From NCBI GenBank assembly GCA_030741455.1, contig JASLVI010000052.1, positions 1 to 9,528 on the forward strand: a DNA stretch of 9,528 nt, written 5' to 3'. Below the pieces are notes generated by a model. That model was not told where the DNA came from. It ran no database searches and worked only from the letters and a program-made list of their open reading frames with translations. The DNA is from Candidatus Poseidoniaceae archaeon (lineage in GTDB: Archaea; Thermoplasmatota; Poseidoniia; Poseidoniales; Poseidoniaceae). A program made the position numbers and the translations under genes. Shown here piece by piece: positions 5,324-9,528 of this stretch; the first letter of the stretch is position 1, and each line of letters starts with the position of its first letter.

Positions 5324-7819
5324 TCATTCTACCTTCCGAATTACTTTCCCTTGCTCATCAAAACCAGGCGTATTTGGTTCTCCGTAGTATGCCTTCCCAT
5401 CGTATTTCTTAACTTTCGCAGGTGCGAATACTGTGAATGCCAAAAGAATCAGGACAAGTGCGATGATACTTCCAATGTAAATAGCCGTTGTAGAAATACC
5501 AGATTCGACATCCTCAGTTTCCGTCTTTTCGGGTGATGTCATTGAAAGGGAAGCCTCACGTTCATTGTTTGATTCGTTACGCTCATCGATGACCCCACCG
5601 CCATCGACAATTGCGTCGATGGTCATGAAATCACCACTCATTGGTGCTTGGAAACTACATTCAGCCACAGCAATCTCGCCTGGTGCGAGCGTTGCAATCA
5701 TGTCGATATCAGCGGCCATTCCATTCACAGTACAACGAATTGTCACCATTTCAGCGTCAGCAAAGCCATAATTTCCAACATAAACACGAGCCTTGAGGAA
5801 CTGACCGTTTTCAACAGTCTCTACTTCTTCAAACGCACCATTGGCATCATCACCTATCTTGAGGTCGGTTACTTCAAGATCAGGCAAAGAAACAACATTG
5901 AGGTCGAGAACTCGCTCACTGCATGTCGTTGCATCGCACAGACTCAGCAAGACAGAGGTATATCCAGGCGTAGGTGCAGTCAATGTAAGTGTTTGAGTTA
6001 CCAAGTCAACATCAACCCATGATCGATTCGCAGTCATTGTCATGTAGGCATCATCACTATCGACATCTGACCATGAAAATGGGATGGTGGTTTCGAGCGC
6101 ATGTTCGACTTGAACCAACGAAGGGAATTCACTGAGTGAAGGCGCATCATCGACTGATTCAACAAAGACATTGAATGATTCAACGTATGTGTTTCCAGCA
6201 GCATCTGAAACGGTCATTTCAATTTGAGAAGCGCCCGATTGTTCAGGTTGTAAGGAGATACGAACCTCACCTTGGTCGAGCGAAACGTCAACTAAGCTTG
6301 AATCTGAATTAGCAAAACTCACATCAAGGTCCTCTGGTAGACCTCGATCATCCACGCAACGTGTGAGAAGAGGTACAAAGATTCCACCACCATCTTCGGT
6401 AAGATATTGGTCACCAATCAATTGACAAACGGGATCTTCATCATAGTAAATATCGTACCCACCGCTAATATCTATAGAATTTATTTCAAGAGCTACAGTA
6501 CGTGCACTCCCATCGGAATCCCATGTAAACCATGAACGGATTTCAACTTCAATATCGGTATCCCCACCAAGGAATGTGTGACCAATTGGAATTTGAAGCG
6601 AGAACTCTCCAACCTCGATTGGATAATTTTCAACGTTTACATCATTGACGGTAATGACCCACTCGGAGTATGCTGGATCCAATCCAGAAACATCACCATA
6701 GATTCGCCCATTGATTGAAAGTGTAGGGTCGTTCAAATCAATGTGAACAGACACGATACAGGCAACATCGGTAGAAACACGAACTCGAACATACGCATCG
6801 TTTGGAAGCACCTCTTCCGAGTACATTGAATACGAACTAAATGCGACACCATCTGATGATGTTGCATATTGAACCGTAACATTTCCTTCTGTTCCTGATT
6901 CATTGACAGTAAAATGAATTCGTCCGAGCGATTGGGCTGCTGGCGCCATAATTGGTTCGCTTGTCCAAGTTCCTATGGTTTGTCCATCATTTGATTCTAA
7001 GCCACAAATGGAGAGTGACATCCCATTGTATTCGCCTACGCTCAAATCCACATCAAGAACAGGTAGTTCATGACCAGTAGCAACCGAAACGGCCCTTGCA
7101 ACTTCACCACCGTACCATGGCGTTTCCATCGTTACTTCAATACCAATCGCATCCAATTCGAGACGAGCATCATCCGTTTGACCAACAGAGACGTAATCCA
7201 TGGTGAATTTTGCCGTAGAAAGCATCGACCATGTCCATGAATCAACCGCTGAGATATCGTACTTGTAATGAGATCCATTGATGTAATCAAGTGCTGAACC
7301 CGTGTTTGACCAGGTACGAAGAATATCGGTCCCATTTGACCAATCCATTGAGAGTCGTACAGAATCGATCAACAGTGCGTCCGTGATTTTGAATGCAAGA
7401 ACGACGCTCACATCCGTAATGACATATTGAGAAGACGAAGCGACATCAAAACTCTGAACGGACATAACAGGTCCTGTTGACCACATAAACAGGCCATCAG
7501 GTGAACCGATCACATTCTCAGAATCTGACGGACTTGTCAATCCCCAGTAGGGGAGTGTATCCGTATGTTGTGGACGTTCGTGAACCATCGTCAATCGTTG
7601 ATCTGCCACCATAGAATCCGTGTGAGATGCTGGTTGGGATGTGAATGACGTTGTCGCACCTACAACCCATTGATTTTCATCGCTCAAATCACCTTGAGGA
7701 AACAAATCATAGGTTGCAGTATCATGAACTGAACGGGCTGTTGTGGTCGAGAGCAAAGGTACACACAGTGCACAGACCAAAAGCGTGAACATCAACAGAG
7801 CATTTTCCTTCCGTCGCAT
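5324..7819 (-). CDS. Secreted, C-terminally membrane-anchored cadherin-like/CARDB surface protein
   Basis: Counting from the ATG at 7817-7819 gives 831 aa. I chose this start because it opens directly on a signal peptide (MRRKENALL, then a hydrophobic core to about residue 23, cleavage probably near 28-30); an upstream ATG at 7913 would add 32 non-signal residues. Residues 30-460 are beta-rich and unassigned. About 460-555 is an Ig/cadherin-like repeat ending FVESVDDAP; about 556-645 is a second, with DVDSDDAY as a likely calcium-binding turn. About 646-755 is a CARDB domain (LEVTDLKI ... NESNNERE). After an acidic linker, residues 777-799 form a membrane helix, followed by a 31-residue tail starting AKVKKYDGKAYYG. 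The protein should be displayed outside the cell; ligand or role (adhesion, envelope, polymer binding) is unknown. The tail is too long and mixed to be a PGF-CTERM-type sorting signal. Confidence 0.85.
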   Translation of the reverse strand: MRRKENALLMFTLLVCALCVPLLSTTTARSVHDTATYDLFPQGDLSDENQWVVGATTSFTSQPASHTDSMVADQRLTMVHERPQHTDTLPYWGLTSPSDSENVIGSPDGLFMWSTGPVMSVQSFDVASSSQYVITDVSVVLAFKITDALLIDSVRLSMDWSNGTDILRTWSNTGSALDYINGSHYKYDISAVDSWTWSMLSTAKFTMDYVSVGQTDDARLELDAIGIEVTMETPWYGGEVARAVSVATGHELPVLDVDLSVGEYNGMSLSICGLESNDGQTIGTWTSEPIMAPAAQSLGRIHFTVNESGTEGNVTVQYATSSDGVAFSSYSMYSEEVLPNDAYVRVRVSTDVACIVSVHIDLNDPTLSINGRIYGDVSGLDPAYSEWVITVNDVNVENYPIEVGEFSLQIPIGHTFLGGDTDIEVEIRSWFTWDSDGSARTVALEINSIDISGGYDIYYDEDPVCQLIGDQYLTEDGGGIFVPLLTRCVDDRGLPEDLDVSFANSDSSLVDVSLDQGEVRISLQPEQSGASQIEMTVSDAAGNTYVESFNVFVESVDDAPSLSEFPSLVQVEHALETTIPFSWSDVDSDDAYMTMTANRSWVDVDLVTQTLTLTAPTPGYTSVLLSLCDATTCSERVLDLNVVSLPDLEVTDLKIGDDANGAFEEVETVENGQFLKARVYVGNYGFADAEMVTIRCTVNGMAADIDMIATLAPGEIAVAECSFQAPMSGDFMTIDAIVDGGGVIDERNESNNEREASLSMTSPEKTETEDVESGISTTAIYIGSIIALVLILLAFTVFAPAKVKKYDGKAYYGEPNTPGFDEQGKVIRKVE

Positions 7820-7880
7820 GTACCATAGCATTAGGTGATAGCATTTCAAACAACGGGTTTCTTGATACGACGACGGATTG

Positions 7881-7888
7881 TTGAAATA
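7881..7888 (+). promoter_or_regulatory. Candidate TATA box of tRNA-His
   Basis: TTGAAATA ends 28 nt before the tRNA 5' end, the distance expected for an archaeal box A. It also lies in the 96-nt space upstream of the divergent CARDB gene. The match is weak and rests on A/T content and spacing alone. Confidence 0.3.
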
Positions 7889-7915
7889 CCACGCCAATGA
7901 CGGACAACTCCCCAT

Positions 7916-7991
7916 GGCTGTGGTGGTGTAGGGGTTAGCACGGCAGATTGTGGTTCTGCCAGCCCGGGTTCAATTCCCGGCCACGGCCCCA
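7916..7991 (+). tRNA. tRNA-His (anticodon GTG), with encoded G-1 and CCA
   Basis: A complete cloverleaf can be folded by eye. The acceptor strand GCTGTGG (7917-7923) pairs with CCACGGC (7981-7987), with one G-T pair. The anticodon stem GCAGA/TCTGC (7943-7947, 7955-7959) encloses the loop TTGTGGT, with anticodon GTG at 7950-7952. The T stem CCGGG/CCCGG encloses TTCAATT (7969-7975). The discriminator is C73 (7988) and a G lies at -1 (7916); the G-1:C73 pair is the identity mark of tRNA-His. CCA is encoded at 7989-7991. No intron is present. The ribA stop codon on the other strand begins 1 nt after the CCA. Confidence 0.97.
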
Positions 7992-7992
7992 T

Positions 7993-8592
7993 TCATTCCA
8001 ATTCATCCGAATCGATGGTATGGCCCATTCGCTGAACTTTGGTTTGCAGGTAGTGGAGGTTATCCTCTCCAACGCCAGCCACCAATGGAACCGTTTTTGC
8101 AACAACAATGCCATGCTCTTCCAACTGCTTGACCTTGTCAGGATTGTTGGTTAACAATGCGACATCATTGATTCCTAAATCGTTGAGCATGGTAGCAGCA
8201 ATCTGATAATTGCGACCGTCAGCAGGATGTCCAAGAATGAGATTTGCATCAAGCGTGTCCGCTCCGTGGTCCTGAAGATGATACGCTTGGATTTTCGCAT
8301 GCAGTCCAATTCCACGCCCTTCTTGACGCAAATAGAGTAGACAGCCCCATCCATTGTCAACAATCGCTTTCATTGCAGCATTCAATTGCGGACCACAATC
8401 ACATCGTAGCGATGATAACGCATCGCCAGTAAGGCACTCTGAATGAACCCGTAATAAGACGGGATCTGGCCCCTTCATATCACCTAACATTAGTGCAACA
8501 TGATCAAATCCTGTTGCTTCTTCATGATAGACATGAATATCGAACTGCCCCCAACGTGTGGGGAGTTTTGCAATACTTGGAACATCACTCAT
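7993..8592 (-). CDS. ribA: GTP cyclohydrolase II (bacterial-type RibA)
   Basis: RibA opens GTP, releasing formate and pyrophosphate, to give 2,5-diamino-6-ribosylamino-4(3H)-pyrimidinone 5'-phosphate, the first step of riboflavin synthesis in the cytosol. The 199-aa product matches the stand-alone enzyme in length and order: RVHSECLTGD (49-58), the zinc cysteines Cys53, Cys64 and Cys66 (SLRCDCGPQL), the GTP-binding loop RQEGRGIGL (89-97), Tyr104 and the LGHPADGRNY block, LTNNPDK (147-153), and the C-terminal HYLQTKVQRMGH. No DHBP synthase (RibB) domain is fused. Many archaea use unrelated GTP cyclohydrolase III (ArfA) instead, so a bacterial origin is likely. The start overlaps the end of the TusA-like gene by 8 nt, and a GAGGTG site lies 7 nt before the ATG. 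Confidence 0.96.
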   Translation of the reverse strand: MSDVPSIAKLPTRWGQFDIHVYHEEATGFDHVALMLGDMKGPDPVLLRVHSECLTGDALSSLRCDCGPQLNAAMKAIVDNGWGCLLYLRQEGRGIGLHAKIQAYHLQDHGADTLDANLILGHPADGRNYQIAATMLNDLGINDVALLTNNPDKVKQLEEHGIVVAKTVPLVAGVGEDNLHYLQTKVQRMGHTIDSDELE

Positions 8593-8833
8593 TCGCTTTC
8601 ACCTCGATGAGAAAGGCATATTCGCCTTCATGTGAGTCTACGGAAAGTAGTTCATGAGGTGTTCGGCCAACCATTAAAGGAATATCATGAAGCGTTTCCG
8701 GATCGCTAGCAAGAACTTGGAGAATGGAGCCAACCTCCATTGTTGACAGTGCTTGTTTGGCTTCTGCAACTGGAACAGGACAAAAAAAGCCGAGCACATC
8801 GAGAAGATGTGTAGCATCCTTCTCGCCCACCAT
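8585..8833 (-). CDS. TusA/SirA/YedF-family sulfur-carrier-like protein
   Basis: The 82-aa product is a complete TusA-like domain. LDVLGFFCPVPVAEAKQAL (residues 11-29) contains the family's CPxP motif with the sulfur-accepting Cys18. DPETLHDIP (44-52) and ELLSVDSHEGEYAFLIEV (61-78) match the remaining conserved strands. TusA proteins carry persulfide sulfur for tRNA thiolation, molybdenum cofactor synthesis or dissimilatory sulfur metabolism; which role applies here cannot be told from sequence. I chose the ATG at 8831-8833 because the family begins only a few residues before the LDxxG motif; the open frame upstream to 8965 is Cys/Leu-rich and overlaps the divergent gene. It is the first gene of a likely two-gene operon with ribA. 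No strong Shine-Dalgarno site precedes it. Confidence 0.88.
   Translation of the reverse strand: MVGEKDATHLLDVLGFFCPVPVAEAKQALSTMEVGSILQVLASDPETLHDIPLMVGRTPHELLSVDSHEGEYAFLIEVKANE
8600..8605 (-). promoter_or_regulatory. Shine-Dalgarno site of ribA
   Basis: On the minus strand GAGGTG lies 7 nt before the ribA ATG, inside the last codons of the TusA-like gene. It supports the start at 8592 and translation from a shared transcript. Confidence 0.65.
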
Positions 8834-8836
8834 AGA

Positions 8837-8850
8837 GGGTTGTCCAACCC
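8837..8850. promoter_or_regulatory. Perfect inverted repeat upstream of the TusA-like gene
   Basis: GGGTTG-TC-CAACCC is a perfect 6-bp inverted repeat with a 2-nt spacer, 3 nt upstream of the TusA-like ATG in the 94-nt space between divergent starts. It could be an operator for a dimeric regulator. It is too tight to form a stable RNA hairpin loop. The function is a guess from symmetry and position. Confidence 0.35.
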
Positions 8851-8927
8851 CTTCTTTTTGAACACATCCACAGTTAAGGTTCAATTGACACAACACGTTG
8901 AAGAGGAGCAAGCACAAGCACATCTCA

Positions 8928-9528
8928 ATGGGTGAGGCTGCTTCGGCTAGAGATAGCGATGACATGAGTTGGAGTGAAGTCGCTCAACTTGGCCTACGCT
9001 ACGGAAAAATTCCGCTCGCACTTCTCGCAGTAGAAGCATTGTACTGGTTCATTACCCAACCGTCCGATACGCTCGCTCTTATCCAAGTCACAGAAGCCTA
9101 CATTTGGAATGAAGTCACACAATTGATGTTCGGTGAAGGCGCTTCAACACTTAGCACACACAATGGATGGATGACTCGAATTGATTTCTACCATGAATCA
9201 TTTCCAGAATTTGATAATCAGGTTGGCCTCTATGTTTCCGATGAATGCGCTGGCGTTCACGAAATGATTTTTCTCTCAACACTTGTTTTGATGACAGATG
9301 GTGTAACGCAGCGTGAGAAGTTCAAAGCCGTAGCAGTCATGTGTGGAATTGTCTATGTCCTCAATATCGTACGGCTTGTTGCCTTCTATCCTATCGCTGT
9401 TGAAGGATGTCTTGCTAATCCAAACCAACCTGATTGCTTGAACAATATGTGGAATTTCCACACCTTCGTCTACCAATGGGGTTTCCTGATCGTCCTTTTG
9501 ATTATGTGGCTTGTTTGGTTCAAGTATG
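8928..9528 (+). CDS. Exosortase/archaeosortase family transpeptidase (3' partial)
   Basis: The frame stays open from ATG 8928 to the right edge, giving 200 residues; the C-terminus is missing. This polytopic membrane protein has the family's three conserved residues in order: Cys107 in SDECAGVHEM (family pattern E-x-C-S/A/T-G), Arg149 in VLNIVRLVAFYP, and His178 in FHTFVYQWGF. Hydrophobic segments lie at about 28-42, 112-123, 132-158 and 183-198, with Cys107 just before one membrane helix and Arg149 within another, as expected. Archaeosortases cut a C-terminal tripartite signal (short motif, membrane helix, basic end) and attach the protein to lipid outside the cell. A later ATG at 8964 is an alternative start. 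It is divergent from the TusA-like gene across 94 nt, with no close Shine-Dalgarno site. No substrate with a clear sorting signal is in the window. Confidence 0.85.
   Translation, partial: MGEAASARDSDDMSWSEVAQLGLRYGKIPLALLAVEALYWFITQPSDTLALIQVTEAYIWNEVTQLMFGEGASTLSTHNGWMTRIDFYHESFPEFDNQVGLYVSDECAGVHEMIFLSTLVLMTDGVTQREKFKAVAVMCGIVYVLNIVRLVAFYPIAVEGCLANPNQPDCLNNMWNFHTFVYQWGFLIVLLIMWLVWFKY

Noticed and set aside
5324..5430. The CARDB protein as a substrate of the nearby archaeosortase
   Set aside because: After the membrane helix there is a 31-residue mixed-charge tail, not a short basic end, and no PGF-like motif precedes the helix.
7820..7915. A 32-residue extension of the CARDB protein from an ATG at 7913-7915
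   Set aside because: It would place non-signal residues before an obvious signal peptide and leave no promoter space next to tRNA-His.
8834..8965. A 44-residue N-terminal extension of the TusA-like protein
   Set aside because: It is Cys/Leu-rich without matching the family, overlaps the archaeosortase start on the other strand, and contains the palindromic element.

Overview
The window looks archaeal, most likely from an uncultured marine euryarchaeon of the Poseidoniales (Marine Group II) type. The main evidence is a block encoding an EMC3/DUF106-like membrane protein, an archaeal-type cytidylate kinase and archaeal-type Cbf5, an order known from many euryarchaeal genomes. Supporting evidence is a very compact layout, large secreted beta-sandwich/CARDB proteins, an archaeosortase-like gene at the right edge, and bacterial-type genes (glutathione S-transferase, GTP cyclohydrolase II) of the kind these plankton often carry. 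Arginine is frequently written CGA throughout. The lineage call is inference; no 16S or ribosomal protein gene is present.

Layout, left to right. Positions 1-1565 (+): end of a beta-sandwich protein with an acidic pentapeptide repeat, one canonical EF-hand loop and a C-terminal zinc ribbon; its start lies off the window. Positions 1566-2054 (-): an unrecognised protein whose stop codon abuts the previous one. Positions 2064-4477 (+): a tight operon of an EMC3-like insertase with an extra zinc ribbon, cytidylate kinase and Cbf5 (3-nt gap, then an ATGA overlap). Positions 4478-4684: a short stretch with no clear gene. Positions 4685-7819 (-): a large secreted, membrane-anchored cadherin-like/CARDB protein followed 21 nt later by an Omega/GrxB-like glutathione S-transferase. 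Positions 7916-7991 (+): tRNA-His(GTG) with encoded G-1 and CCA. Positions 7993-8833 (-): a TusA-like protein and bacterial-type RibA, overlapping by 8 nt. Positions 8928-9528 (+): the first 200 codons of an exosortase/archaeosortase family transpeptidase with its Cys, Arg and His residues, running off the right edge.

How they work together. The EMC3-Cmk-Cbf5 block is housekeeping: membrane protein insertion, CMP/dCMP phosphorylation, and pseudouridylation of RNA. RibA starts riboflavin synthesis from GTP; the overlapping TusA-like protein suggests a link to sulfur transfer, unproven. The CARDB protein and the archaeosortase both belong to the cell surface, but the CARDB protein lacks a sorting-signal-like tail, so the sortase substrate is probably elsewhere. 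I found no CRISPR array, insertion sequence, phage gene or toxin-antitoxin pair, and no convincing wholly new system. The most unusual items are the EF-hand/zinc-ribbon surface-type protein, the zinc-ribbon EMC3 homologue and the archaeosortase.
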